Origin: Gemmata sp.
GTDB taxonomy: Bacteria > Planctomycetota > Planctomycetia > Gemmatales > Gemmataceae
Direction: 5' to 3'
NCBI GenBank assembly: GCA_025055115.1
Contig: JANWYJ010000080.1
Span: 1 to 64,000 of the forward strand
Length of the DNA stretch: 64,000 bases
Shown: one piece after another, positions 16,296-25,456 of the stretch
Numbering within the stretch: the stretch's first letter is position 1
How the letters are laid out: each line of letters begins with the position of its first letter
Program-made: the position numbers and the translations under genes
The notes under the pieces: model-generated
What the model was told of the DNA's origin: nothing
The model's database searches: none
Seen by the model: the letters and a program-made list of their open reading frames with translations, nothing else

Positions 16296-17270
16296 CTAAC
16301 GGGGTGTTGCGTTTCCGTCAGCAGCCCGTCGTTCCAGATAATCGACAAGCCGCACAAAGGGATCGAAGCCCACAACATTGACTGCGTCGGCCACGAAGTT
16401 CGAAAGCGCGTTGATGTCGTAGAAAACCTCTTGACCATCACGGTCATCAATCATGTATTCGATACCGCCGACATCGATACCTGCGGTTTGCATGATCCGC
16501 TCGCAGGCGGCAATCACCTCGGGAGGGGGAGTGTAGGAGGCCACTTTCAAGCCAGTCTTGGGGGCATCAACAGGGCAAGCGGTGCGGACCAGTTCGACAC
16601 CGTCGGCACGTTGGCAGATGTCCGCCGGGCAAAGGTTGAAGGACTCGCCCGTGGTGAAGACGTTGATCGCATACAGAAACCGGCCGCCCAGAGTTTCGAC
16701 ACGGGTGATATGCCCTGCTCGGGCAGGAATGTACTCCTGGACCAACGCGGTATGATCGACGCCAAAATCGAGTTGGCTCGCTTCGACAGCAGCCCGCAAC
16801 GCCTCCCGATCAGCGAACTTGACAATACCAGCGCCACTACCGCCGACGTTGGCCTTCACCACCACTGGAAAGCGCAAACCCTCAGTCGCAGCAACTGCTT
16901 GGGAGGGATGATTGATGACACGGGTTCGTGGATAAGGCAGGCCCAACGCTTGCAGCAGGGTCAATTGCCGTGCTTTGGAAATTTCGATCTCGAAGGCCCT
17001 CCGACCATTCACCACCGGCACGCCCAACCGTTCCAGATGAGTCAGGTAGGCCACCGTGAAGAATATCCCCTGCACACCACCACGCAGATAGGCCGAGGGA
17101 CTCATGCGGTTGAACACCAACGCATAGGGGGATTCCTTCTCCGCCGGATCATAGCTGTGCCGGCGCGGATCCAGCCGCACAAAGGGTCTGGCGCGCCGTT
17201 CGAGTTCCGCAAACAGTGGGCGGAACCAATCCGGATGTTCGTGATAGATCGCCCAAGGTTTCTGCCGCAT
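16296..17270 (-). CDS. ATP-grasp ligase (RimK/glutathione-synthetase-like)
   Basis: About 324 residues. ATP-grasp core: the substrate-side GVPVVNGRRAFEIEISKARQL, the Lys and glycine loop in VVVKANVGGSGAGIVKF, VQEYIPARAGHITRVETL, and the metal-binding VGGIEYMIDDRDGQEVFYDINALS. These give the carboxylate-amine ligase fold of the RimK/DdlA/GshB superfamily; the second Gly-rich loop and the D and N metal ligands are intact, so an active enzyme is expected. Start ATG 17270 (MRQKPWAIYHEHPDWF) is preferred to 17303. It is followed 61 bp on by the flavin monooxygenase, suggesting a peptide- or amino-acid-derived product, and preceded by gmhB. Substrate unknown. Confidence 0.85.
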   Translation of the reverse strand: MRQKPWAIYHEHPDWFRPLFAELERRARPFVRLDPRRHSYDPAEKESPYALVFNRMSPSAYLRGGVQGIFFTVAYLTHLERLGVPVVNGRRAFEIEISKARQLTLLQALGLPYPRTRVINHPSQAVAATEGLRFPVVVKANVGGSGAGIVKFADREALRAAVEASQLDFGVDHTALVQEYIPARAGHITRVETLGGRFLYAINVFTTGESFNLCPADICQRADGVELVRTACPVDAPKTGLKVASYTPPPEVIAACERIMQTAGIDVGGIEYMIDDRDGQEVFYDINALSNFVADAVNVVGFDPFVRLVDYLERRAADGNATPR

Positions 17271-17323
17271 ATGCCCCCCCCCACTCGCTGGCACCGGGGC
17301 CATTCTAGCGGCCAGAGCCGCTG

Positions 17324-17914
17324 CTAGTAGCCCGCTGGCGCTGCCTTTTGGGCAGCGCGAATGATCTCAACTGCGTGCGCAAGATCATCAACGATCGCGG
17401 CCAGGCGCAGTTCATCGGTGGGAAGTGTGGGCGGAAGTTCACTACCTGGACCGGTACGAACCAAGATCGTGCGGCAGCCGGCCGCAGCCCCCGCTTGGGC
17501 ATCAGAGATCTTATCGCCGATCATCCACGATCGGGTAAGGTCAATAGGCAGTTGGCTTGCGGCTTTGTAGAGCAAACCTGGCGCTGGCTTGCGACAAGCG
17601 CAGCGGATGCGATAACTTCCGATTCCTTCGTCTTCATGATGTGGGCAAAAATAGTAGGCATCGATGCGAGCACCCGACTGGCTCAGAAGTTCAGAGAGCC
17701 GCTGATGGACGGCATACACCTGACTTTCTGGGAAATAGCCACGAGCTACACCCGATTGATTGGTCACAACAACGACCCACATTCCCAACGCCTTGAGGTG
17801 GCAAATCGCTTCCGCCACCCCCGGCAACAACTGAACCTGTTGAGGATCGCTCAGGTAATGAACATCGGGAATCAGCGTACCATCGCGATCGAGGAAAACG
17901 GCGGCCTGCAACAT
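17324..17914 (-). CDS. gmhB: D-glycero-D-manno-heptose 1,7-bisphosphate 7-phosphatase
   Basis: HAD-IIIA phosphatase of 196 residues that removes the 7-phosphate from heptose bisphosphate during ADP-heptose synthesis. Motif I DRDGTLIPD, motif II VTNQSGVARGYF, the zinc-site region CPHHEDEG with CACRKP (Cys-x-His and Cys-x-Cys), and motif III GDKISDAQAGAAAG are all present. The zinc site separates GmhB from the histidinol-phosphate phosphatase branch, though the two are close. The start ATG overlaps the 5' side of the divergent radical SAM gene. With UDP-glucose dehydrogenase nearby it points to envelope sugar metabolism. Confidence 0.9.
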   Translation of the reverse strand: MLQAAVFLDRDGTLIPDVHYLSDPQQVQLLPGVAEAICHLKALGMWVVVVTNQSGVARGYFPESQVYAVHQRLSELLSQSGARIDAYYFCPHHEDEGIGSYRIRCACRKPAPGLLYKAASQLPIDLTRSWMIGDKISDAQAGAAAGCRTILVRTGPGSELPPTLPTDELRLAAIVDDLAHAVEIIRAAQKAAPAGY

Positions 17915-17939
17915 GCCGCGGAGTGTATCGCAAGCAAAA

Positions 17940-19310
17940 ATGAAAGATCAATGGCGAGTGTTCTCGCCATCGGGGATTGCGGATAAACTACTGAAAACGT
18001 CGATCATTCTGGGAGCCAAGAACGTGACACTTCGTGCCAGCTTCCAACTCGCCAAACGCGTGTTGTGGGAAACTGATAAGCGGCTGTTGTGGAAGCTCGT
18101 GTACACTATGGGCTTCAAAGGAGCGTTGTCGGTCCATCGTCACAAACGGCGGCTGAAACGCGGCCAGGTTTTCCCCCCCTTTCTTTATGTCAGCATCATC
18201 AACAGTTGCAACCTGCGTTGCCAAGGCTGTTGGGTCGATGTCAACATGAAGCAAGAGATTATCGAGCCGGCGGCGTTCCATGAATTGGTGCGGGAAGCCA
18301 AGGCGATGGGGAATGTGTTTTTTGGCATCGTCGGTGGTGAGCCATTCATGCACCCGCACCTGCTGGAGATGCTCGCCGAACATCCGGATTGCTACTTCCA
18401 GATTTTTACCAACGGCCATTTCATTACCCCCGCGAAGGCCAAAACGATGTGGCGGTTGGGGAACGTCACGCCGTTGATTTCGGTCGAGGGTACGGAAATC
18501 ACCTCCGATGAGCGCCGCGGCCGCCGCGGCGTGCTGAGCAGAACCCTGCAGGGGTTACACAATGCTCTCGACGCTGGCGTGTTCACCGGTGTTTGTACGA
18601 GTTTGGCTCGGACGAACATTGATGATCTTTTGCGTGAGGAGTGGATCGACCGGCTGATCGAAATGGGGGTTCTGTATACCTGGTTCCATGTCTACCGGCC
18701 GATGGGGCCTCACCCCAACCCGGAGTTGTGCCTGACACCCGAACAAGTTCTCCGCGCCCGCCGGTTTGTCGTGGAAATGCGCGCCAAAAAGCCAATTATC
18801 ATCATTGACGCCTATTACGATGGTGAGGGGAAAGCCCTCTGCCCTGCGGCCACCGGTATCAGCCATCACATCAACCCCTGGGGTGACATTGAGCCGTGCC
18901 CGATTGTGCAATTCTCCAAAGAGTCCATTCACCGGACAAAGGATGGACGACGCTTGCGCGAGAAGTTTTTCCAATCGGCCTTTCTTGCGGATTTTCGCAA
19001 ACTGGCTGCCGAAACGACGCGCGGCTGCATCGTGTTGGAGCGTCCTGATTTGCTCAAAAAACTCATCGAAGCCCACGGTGCCAAGGATGCCACGGCCCGA
19101 CAAACGGCGATGGACGAACTTGCCGCGATGACCCCACGGACCAGCCAATATAACCCCGCACAGGAAATCCCTGAGAAGAACTTTTTCTATCGCCTCGCCA
19201 AACGATTCTTTTTCAACGACTTTGGCATCTACACTCCTTACGCGGCGCAACATGCCCGCGCGTCGGCCCCGGCATTGTTACAACAACCCGCGGTGGGTCT
19301 TGAGGCTTGA
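17940..19310 (+). CDS. Radical SAM protein with SPASM-like C-terminus
   Basis: About 456 residues. The [4Fe-4S] motif is the CxxxCxxC in SIINSCNLRCQGCWVD, followed by the GGEPFMHP and FTNGHFITP stretches and ISVEGTEITSDERRG, as in the radical SAM TIM barrel. A C-terminal part has further Cys residues (ALCPAATGISHHINPWGDIEPCP, TTRGCIVL) like auxiliary-cluster SPASM domains. Family relation is to the HpnH/peptide-modifying type but the substrate is not evident, and no small precursor peptide was recognised beside it. ATG 17940 is preferred over ATG 17913, which would overlap the divergent gmhB; a downstream start is not excluded. Confidence 0.85.
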   Translation: MKDQWRVFSPSGIADKLLKTSIILGAKNVTLRASFQLAKRVLWETDKRLLWKLVYTMGFKGALSVHRHKRRLKRGQVFPPFLYVSIINSCNLRCQGCWVDVNMKQEIIEPAAFHELVREAKAMGNVFFGIVGGEPFMHPHLLEMLAEHPDCYFQIFTNGHFITPAKAKTMWRLGNVTPLISVEGTEITSDERRGRRGVLSRTLQGLHNALDAGVFTGVCTSLARTNIDDLLREEWIDRLIEMGVLYTWFHVYRPMGPHPNPELCLTPEQVLRARRFVVEMRAKKPIIIIDAYYDGEGKALCPAATGISHHINPWGDIEPCPIVQFSKESIHRTKDGRRLREKFFQSAFLADFRKLAAETTRGCIVLERPDLLKKLIEAHGAKDATARQTAMDELAAMTPRTSQYNPAQEIPEKNFFYRLAKRFFFNDFGIYTPYAAQHARASAPALLQQPAVGLEA

Positions 19311-19383
19311 AGACCAGCCACCAGAGAGCTTGATTCTCCAGAAGCTTCGAACAACCCCCAGTCTTAGCGTTCGCCCCGGGGTC

Positions 19384-20709
19384 TTAGCGTTCGCCCCGTC
19401 CGACGCCGTAGTAGTGGAAGCCCAGTTCACGAAGAGTATTTTCGTGACGTGCCAAGAGGTTGCGACCATCAAAAATCACCGGGCTGCGGAGCCGGCGCTG
19501 GACTTCGTGCCAATCCGGTGAGCCAAACTCGGGCCACTCGGTGACCACGGCCAGGGCATCGGCTCCGTCGAGAGCCGCCAGGGCGGAGTCGGCGTAGCGG
19601 ATAGCTGTGTTGTAGATTTTCTTCACATTGTTCATCGCCTGAGGGTCGAAGGCTTGCACCTGCGCGTTAGCGGCCAAGAGCGCTTCGATGAGGGTGAGTG
19701 CGGGAGCTTCGCGAATGTCGTCGGTTTTGGGTTTGAAGGCCAATCCCCAGATGGCGATGGTTTTACCCGACACTTGCCCGGCGAAATGCCGGCGGATTTT
19801 GGTGAAGAGCAGTTCTTTTTGAACGTCGTTGGCGGCATCAACGGCTTCAGCGACCCGCAAAGCAACGCCCAGTCGCCGCCCGACAGCGATCAGACCTTTG
19901 ACATCCTTGGGGAAACAACTGCCCCCGTAACCAGCCCCTGGAGCTAGAAATTGCGTACCAATCCGTGGATCGTAGCCAATGCCTTCGCGGACGCGGTTCA
20001 CATCCGCCCCGGTCGCTTCGCACAGATTGGCGATTTCATTGATGAAGCTGATTTTGGTGGCCAAGAAAGCATTCGCCGCATACTTGGTCATTTCGGCGGA
20101 TTCGGGCGACATGACAAGAAACGGCCGTTCGGGGCTGCAATAAGGTTCGTAAAGTTGACGCAAAACCTCGGCACTGAACGTATCACGGACACCGACAATG
20201 ACGCGATCGGGTTTCATGAAGTCGTCGACCGCTGCGCCTTCCTTGAGAAATTCCGGGTTACTGGCCACCACCACATGAGCGCAGCCAGCCGCGGCCAAAC
20301 GATCCGCTACCATGCGATTGGTGCCGGGCGGGACCGTGCTTTTCAGCACCAGGATAGGCCGCGACAGCGGATGATGGCGAAACACCGCCACCACATCATC
20401 GACAACCTTGTTGACATACTGCAGGCCCACATGCCCTGAAGGCAACTCCGGCGTTGGCACGGCCACAAAAATGAGCTGCGCGGTTTCGACGGCTGCCGCA
20501 AAATCCAAAGTGAACGACAGGCGGCCGGCCGCACGATTGATACGAACCAATTCGGCCAACCCCGGCTCGAAGATGGGAATTTCCCCGGCGTTAAGCTTGG
20601 CGACAATCTCCGCGTTGATGTCCACACACACGACGTGGTTACCCGTGTGCGCAAGACAAGTACCGGTAACCAAGCCGACATACCCGGTGCCAATGACTGC
20701 AATCTTCAC
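19384..20709 (-). CDS. ugd: UDP-glucose 6-dehydrogenase
   Basis: NAD-dependent oxidation of UDP-glucose to UDP-glucuronate, a precursor of envelope polysaccharides. About 441 residues. The Rossmann start KIAVIGTGYVGLVTG, the SPESAEMTKYAANAFLATKISFINEIANLCEATG block and the catalytic-Cys region GAGYGGSCFPKDVKGL are diagnostic, and the C-terminal NAD domain has AIWGLAFKPKTDDIREAPAL. GTG 20709 is taken as start because the family begins there and GGGAGT precedes it by about 9 nt; the frame extends to 20886 without family features. Convergent with the radical SAM gene. Confidence 0.95.
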   Translation of the reverse strand: MKIAVIGTGYVGLVTGTCLAHTGNHVVCVDINAEIVAKLNAGEIPIFEPGLAELVRINRAAGRLSFTLDFAAAVETAQLIFVAVPTPELPSGHVGLQYVNKVVDDVVAVFRHHPLSRPILVLKSTVPPGTNRMVADRLAAAGCAHVVVASNPEFLKEGAAVDDFMKPDRVIVGVRDTFSAEVLRQLYEPYCSPERPFLVMSPESAEMTKYAANAFLATKISFINEIANLCEATGADVNRVREGIGYDPRIGTQFLAPGAGYGGSCFPKDVKGLIAVGRRLGVALRVAEAVDAANDVQKELLFTKIRRHFAGQVSGKTIAIWGLAFKPKTDDIREAPALTLIEALLAANAQVQAFDPQAMNNVKKIYNTAIRYADSALAALDGADALAVVTEWPEFGSPDWHEVQRRLRSPVIFDGRNLLARHENTLRELGFHYYGVGRGER

Positions 20710-21360
20710 GATGCAGACTCCCTGTCGGAAATTCGATGAGCCAGCCAATACAAAACTAGCAGGTTCAGCCGTGCAAGCTCGGAATTTTTTCTGGGAAGTC
20801 GATAGACTCAGATCGTCCGCACAATAGGTAGTCAAGTCAAGGCCGATCGGATCTTCACCTTCAGAACGCGGATGGTTGTCGGACAATTCACCCTCAGAAC
20901 GCGGATGGTTGTCGGACCAAGAGATACCAAGAGAAACGGTCTGGGTTGTCGCAAGAGTTGCTGAAGATCGGAGTGGAATGGGAGCAGTATCCGCCTCAGT
21001 CAGAGGGAGGAAAAACCGATTGAGGGAAAAACCACAAGCCAGGACGTTGGCGATTCGGACACATGGACATCGGGTGCGGGGACAACGGAAAGAGACGTAA
21101 AGGTTATTTCACAACACCGGTGATGTTGCTAGAAGACGCTGATTGTGCAGCCTTTTGGGGTTTTGCAACGGCCTCTGGTAGCTTTTAGCCAAGGATACCC
21201 GAGTCAGACATGGCACGGAGGATACGACGGTAGACATCCGATATGGCACGGAGGATATGACGATAGACAACGAAAACCCGCCTGGAGACTTTCCAGGCGG
21301 GTGGAGGCTGTCCGAAGCTGAACACGTGGCGATGGCTAACACTTGCAGCAGTTACGGCTA
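20710..21360. other. 650-bp intergenic region with two tandem duplications
   Basis: No convincing gene. Two direct duplications with a 33-bp period: 20854-20886 / 20887-20919 (TTCACC.TCAGAACGCGGATGG unit) and 21210-21236 / 21243-21269 (ATGGCACGGAGGATA unit). At 21158-21176 there is GGGTTTTGCAACGGCCTCT, the same end sequence found in the IS-like relic at 45608-45625. The region lies upstream of ugd and downstream of the first pseudopilin gene. Confidence 0.7.
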
Positions 21361-22464
21361 TTACCAATCGCTGCCAGGCAGGTCGCCACTATTGTATGTA
21401 CCAAGGGCTGAGAAGGTGGATTGGGAGACGTTGTTCGAGATGGATCGCACAGAGCCATCACACAGAGCTACCATCACGCCACCGGGGGTGCTGGATTGCA
21501 AACTGTAGTAGTTGCACTGACCTTTGGGAGGCATCACTTCGAAGGGAACGTAGTAGCCCCGACCGCTGGGATCGGTTCTATAAATGCCGTAGGTGTAGAA
21601 GTAGGGGTAAGTCGTGCCCGAAGAGGTACCTTCGTATTTGTAGAAGGGAGGACGACGATTCCAGTCAGCTTCGTAGGTGTATTCACCCACATACTCATAC
21701 ATGTTCGGGTCGTAGTTCCAGACGCGATCGTAGGCACTCGACCACTTGTAATAGGACCCAGGGGCGTAGCCATATTGAGAGTAGTCGTAGTAGTATTGGT
21801 CTGCGCAACGGGAATAGCTTTCACCGAACAGGAGGGTATTGGCAGTGCCGTCGGTGATCTTTTCAATGTTCAGGCCATATCGGTAGTTCGAATACGGGAA
21901 ATTCCCACCATAGGTGTAGATGTAACCATAGATGTTGCCGTTCATGCTATAGCTAGCGGGTGATTCCACGTCGTCTGCGGTGGGGTCGAGTTTGTTGAGG
22001 AAAGGTTTCAGTTTTCCGCGACCACGTTGAGCTTGATAGGCCGTGCTGCCATTGTAAGGTTGGCTGTAGTTGTAGTTATAGGTGTAGGTCTGACCACCAT
22101 AAGTGTATTTATAATTGTATCGATAACCATAAACCAGAGTACCCAGTGTCGATTTGAACATAGGATCCTGCTCAACGAAGGGTAGCAGAGCAAACGTCCA
22201 ACTGCCGGTGGAGGCTCCGGACAGGTTACCGTAATATGACATCGCATACATATACGTAGGCGGCATCATATTATTGACGTCGTGGTAGTTGTGCGCTGCA
22301 AGTGCCAGTTGGTGCAGGTTGTTGCTAATTTCGGTGCGAGCTGCGGCTTGGCGGACTTTCTGGACTGCTGGTAGCAACAGGCCAATGAGAATCGCGATGA
22401 TGGCGATGACCACCAGAAGTTCGATCAGCGTGAACGCGGATCGATTACGAGAGGAAGGTTTCAC
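21361..22464 (-). CDS. DUF1559 prepilin-like protein, tyrosine-rich
   Basis: Planctomycete pseudopilin-type protein of 367 residues. GTG 22464 with GGGGG before it gives a short basic leader then [21 protein letters not shown], the type IV pilin/pseudopilin N-terminus cut by prepilin peptidase and then methylated. The central part (residues 100-300) is strikingly rich in Tyr, Asn and Gly, with runs such as [21 protein letters not shown] and [19 protein letters not shown]. The end has [16 protein letters not shown], the conserved DUF1559 C-terminus. Last of a three-gene unit with a lipoprotein and a second DUF1559 protein. Role: surface fibre or secretion-associated pseudopilus, inferred. Confidence 0.9.
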   Translation of the reverse strand: MKPSSRNRSAFTLIELLVVIAIIAILIGLLLPAVQKVRQAAARTEISNNLHQLALAAHNYHDVNNMMPPTYMYAMSYYGNLSGASTGSWTFALLPFVEQDPMFKSTLGTLVYGYRYNYKYTYGGQTYTYNYNYSQPYNGSTAYQAQRGRGKLKPFLNKLDPTADDVESPASYSMNGNIYGYIYTYGGNFPYSNYRYGLNIEKITDGTANTLLFGESYSRCADQYYYDYSQYGYAPGSYYKWSSAYDRVWNYDPNMYEYVGEYTYEADWNRRPPFYKYEGTSSGTTYPYFYTYGIYRTDPSGRGYYVPFEVMPPKGQCNYYSLQSSTPGGVMVALCDGSVRSISNNVSQSTFSALGTYNSGDLPGSDW

Positions 22465-22509
22465 GGCAAATCCCCCAATCAGGATAAGTGAAGGTTCAAC
22501 GGAATAAAA

Positions 22510-23283
22510 CTACTTCAACTCAATATCGAAGGTTTGCGTCCCTTCGCGAACTACGATCAGCCGGGTCGACTTATCGAGACTGCCGTATTTGGTGTGTACT
22601 TCGCGAAGTAAGCGTTTTTCGGCATCCGACATCTTGTCCGCTTTCGGGTTGGGCATCTTGGGCACCGGGAAGTCGAGTTTGACCGGTGGTGGAGCCGTCG
22701 GCGGTCCTTCGCTCGGCTCGGCAGGTTTCTGCCCTTTCGTGGCTTTGGGTGGTGGCGGCGGTGCAAATTTGCCATCCTTGCCCTTGGCTGGTGGGCCAGG
22801 AATGCCGGGAGGTCCGCCCGGTGGCCCGATAGGAGGGCCACCGGGGGGCATACCGGGAGGGCCGCCTGGAGACGTCATGTTGGTCGGCGGACCGATGTTG
22901 CCTTCCAACGGAATTGGCCGGGTATAGCTCATCACATCCTGATCAGGATCGGTGGCCACCACCAGTCGGTGGACGCCCAGGGGGGCGTTTTCCAACGTGT
23001 ATGTGCCATCGGATTGAATCGGACCGAAGGCGATGGGAGCGAAGGTTCTTTTTTCAGGGCTGAAACTGTGTTCGTCGTTATAAAGGAGCACAAGTCCGTA
23101 GGTGACTGGTTCCCCTTTATAAGTCACTTTCCCTTGGACCCTCTGACCATAAACCAACGGTGATTTTTCTTTTTCCGTGGTCTCTTCCGGTGACTCTTTC
23201 TCACCACACCCGATCGTCAGGATGAAAAGCGTGGCCGCCAAAGTGCTCGGGACAGCCACATGTAACAAACTGCGGATCAACAT
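22510..23283 (-). CDS. Lipoprotein with transthyretin-like and Gly/Pro-rich domains
   Basis: 257 residues. The N-terminal LAATLFILTIGC gives a lipobox and likely lipidated Cys. Residues 45-130 form a transthyretin/carboxypeptidase-regulatory-like beta sandwich (QGKVTYKGEPVTYGLVLLY, SDGTYTLENAPLGVHRLVV). Residues 135-200 are a collagen-like Gly/Pro tract (PGGPPGMPPGGPPIGPPGG) and a Pro/Lys stretch. A helical charged tail (DAEKRLLREVHTKYGSL) ends the protein. ATG 23283 follows AGGAG by 8 nt. Located between two pseudopilin genes on the same strand, so likely co-expressed and part of the same surface structure. Specific function unknown. Confidence 0.75.
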   Translation of the reverse strand: MLIRSLLHVAVPSTLAATLFILTIGCGEKESPEETTEKEKSPLVYGQRVQGKVTYKGEPVTYGLVLLYNDEHSFSPEKRTFAPIAFGPIQSDGTYTLENAPLGVHRLVVATDPDQDVMSYTRPIPLEGNIGPPTNMTSPGGPPGMPPGGPPIGPPGGPPGIPGPPAKGKDGKFAPPPPPKATKGQKPAEPSEGPPTAPPPVKLDFPVPKMPNPKADKMSDAEKRLLREVHTKYGSLDKSTRLIVVREGTQTFDIELK

Positions 23284-23308
23284 GGGGCGGCTCCTGGGCG
23301 GGGTTAGG

Positions 23309-24373
23309 TCACCAGTTGGCCAACGTTTCGCCGCCGGCTGGTGTCAACGCCCCAAACCATGTGGTGGAGTTGATGTTGGAGGTGATGCTGCGAATGCTGC
23401 CGTCACCCAACAGCACTTGGCATGGGCCGCCCAGACCTTGCGGCACTGAGGCATCGCATTGATACTGGGGCGGCGTATTTTGCGGCACTTTGCCAGCTAC
23501 CGGGGTGAATTTCGGATTGAAGCCTTGCTTGTAGCTGTAGTTGTACACGTAATTCGTCATACCTAGGTTACGGTAGTACGAGCCGGTGTAGGTGATTTCG
23601 TAGGAATAGCTGTATTCGTAATCGTCGTAGTAGTAGCCCGGCCAATACATGTAGCGGTAGCTGTAGCTTGAGCCGGTATAGCCGTAGCAGTAGGCATAAC
23701 CTTCCGCGACCATCACAGTGTTGCTGGTGCCGTCAGTGATGCCGAGAATCGAGATGCCCGGATCGAAAACCGCCCCGTTCATCATGTAGCTGCACATCGC
23801 TCCGGAGCTCCAGGTGTTGGATGGATCCGTGGGAGCGGTGTAGAGCTTCATGGCGTAGCTCAACAGTGAGGTGCCCCAATAGGCTCGGACAGCGGGGCGG
23901 AGTTGAACATATTGGGGTGTATTCGAGTAACTCACTGAATAGTTGTAGCGGTAACCATAAGTCGGGTCGTTGTACTCCCACGAGCTGGTCGAGGTTGAGC
24001 CGGGCCCCATCACATACGTCCAGGATTGCGTGGTATAGGACGCCCGATACATCGCATCTTGCTCGACAAACGGCAGAATGTGGAAGAAACCACTGCCATA
24101 CGCTCCTTCCGGCACGGCGTTCTGCCCTGTTTGGAGCCGTGGACGCCAACCGACCGAAGGCGGTAGCACCCCGTTGACATCGTTGAAGTTGTGGAACGCA
24201 AGGCCTTGTTGTTTCAGGTTGTTAGCGCTGGTCATGCGCGAGGCTGCCACGCGCACTTTTTGCACCGCGGGGAGCAAAAGACCAATCAGAATGGCGATAA
24301 TGGCAATGACCACCAACAGCTCGATCAGCGTAAACGCTTTTCGAGAAATCACGATGCGATGAACCCGTGGCAT
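23309..24373 (-). CDS. Second DUF1559 prepilin-like protein, tyrosine-rich
   Basis: About 354 residues, the first gene of the three-gene unit. ATG 24373 has GGAGGG about 7 nt upstream and gives [26 protein letters not shown], a prepilin leader followed by the methylation helix; the extended frame to 24535 lacks sense. Central Tyr-rich segments ([32 protein letters not shown]) echo the sister protein at 21361, as does the N-terminal helix. The C-terminus [17 protein letters not shown] matches the DUF1559 end motif. The pair therefore looks like two related pseudopilins around a lipoprotein. Confidence 0.9.
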   Translation of the reverse strand: MPRVHRIVISRKAFTLIELLVVIAIIAILIGLLLPAVQKVRVAASRMTSANNLKQQGLAFHNFNDVNGVLPPSVGWRPRLQTGQNAVPEGAYGSGFFHILPFVEQDAMYRASYTTQSWTYVMGPGSTSTSSWEYNDPTYGYRYNYSVSYSNTPQYVQLRPAVRAYWGTSLLSYAMKLYTAPTDPSNTWSSGAMCSYMMNGAVFDPGISILGITDGTSNTVMVAEGYAYCYGYTGSSYSYRYMYWPGYYYDDYEYSYSYEITYTGSYYRNLGMTNYVYNYSYKQGFNPKFTPVAGKVPQNTPPQYQCDASVPQGLGGPCQVLLGDGSIRSITSNINSTTWFGALTPAGGETLANW

Positions 24374-25456
24374 CGGGTACCCTCCAGACAAACACCGCGA
24401 TGACGCTGTTAGGAACGCACCCCGGTGATCGTCTAAAAAGTGATGAAGATGAAAAAGGAACGAGCCGACAGCACAAAGCAAGGAGCCGGACAGATAATTT
24501 TCCCCACGTCCGGAGAGCTCCACACTTGAGTGCATGTGACGTTTCAGGAACTGGGAGTTCTCGACCTAACGAATTTTTCCACAATTTCTGAAACGTAACT
24601 ACAAACCCTGCGTCGTCATTCAGGATTCGTTTTTTTTGCACCCAATCTTTCCTAGAGATTCATCGACAGAACACCGGTTGTCAATACCCCAGTTTCATCT
24701 TTTTGCGTTCGGTGATTGTCGTGGCGTGCTCGTAAGCTCCTCAGGTTGCACTTCAGCAAATATGTAGCAAATGCGGTGCCACCTGAAGCTGTGACAGTTT
24801 TCACATGACGCAAATAGTTTCACAACAATTACTTACGGTCGAAAAGAATTGCGCGACAAAACAACACACAGAACCTTCACTCGTGCTGTGAAAATTTGCA
24901 CAAACTGCTCACAACCTTAGCGAAAAAAAATTGTAACAAATAGCTCTCATTTATTAAAACAGCCAGTCGTTGTCACTCACCGAGCATCGCCAGCTACGAC
25001 CCCTTCTGAAGACACGAAGACGAAATGGGTCGGACGACGGCGCACGACCAAAGCGACCGTCGCGAAACGGACACCTTTTGGAGTCACGGAGACGAGATGG
25101 GGAGAGTTGACCATTGCTACCCAGTCATCACATCCGATACGTTGGTTGGAGCGTTCTTCTAACAAGTGGGATTCAGCAGGGACAGAAGACTGACGGATCG
25201 TGGGGTAGGTCGAATTGGAGCGGGGTTTGCTGTGGGGAAATGAACCATCTTGTCGTCGTCTGAACCATCCTACAAGCCCGGTCGAACTGGAGCTAAGCGG
25301 ACCTTGGATAAACTAAGCTATCTCGTGGAAAACTGAGCTATCTTATTGGGGGGCTTATTGGGGGGAGGCCCACGGATCGTCGGGTAGGTTGAGCGTGAGC
25401 CAACCCCCGTGTATGGCGGTCGTGCCCGAGTTGTCTTCTCGGCACTAATAAAATCC
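24374..25456. other. 1.1-kb spacer with an AT-rich stretch
   Basis: No credible gene. ACGTTTCAG (24539-24547) and CTGAAACGT (24588-24596) form a perfect inverted pair around 40 nt. From about 24590 to 24965 the sequence is distinctly AT-rich, ending in a run of A/T near 24925-24960, unlike neighbouring DNA. From 25000 there are degraded direct repeats: the segment near 25005 resembles that near 25070, and ACGGATCGT[G/C]GGGTAGGT recurs at 25193 and 25372. A weak 62-codon frame on the minus strand (24977-25165) is made of these repeats and is not believed. Confidence 0.6.

Noticed and set aside
22510-23283. Collagen-like surface fibre on its own
   Set aside because: The Gly/Pro tract is short and irregular; it is more likely a spacer between the beta-sandwich and the helical tail of a lipoprotein.
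24570-24960. Chromosomal replication origin
   Set aside because: Words like TTTTCCACA occur but no consensus TTATCCACA cluster is seen, and no dnaA, dnaN or gidA gene is near.
24977-25165. 62-residue minus-strand frame
   Set aside because: Built from degenerate repeats, no ribosome site and no known motif.
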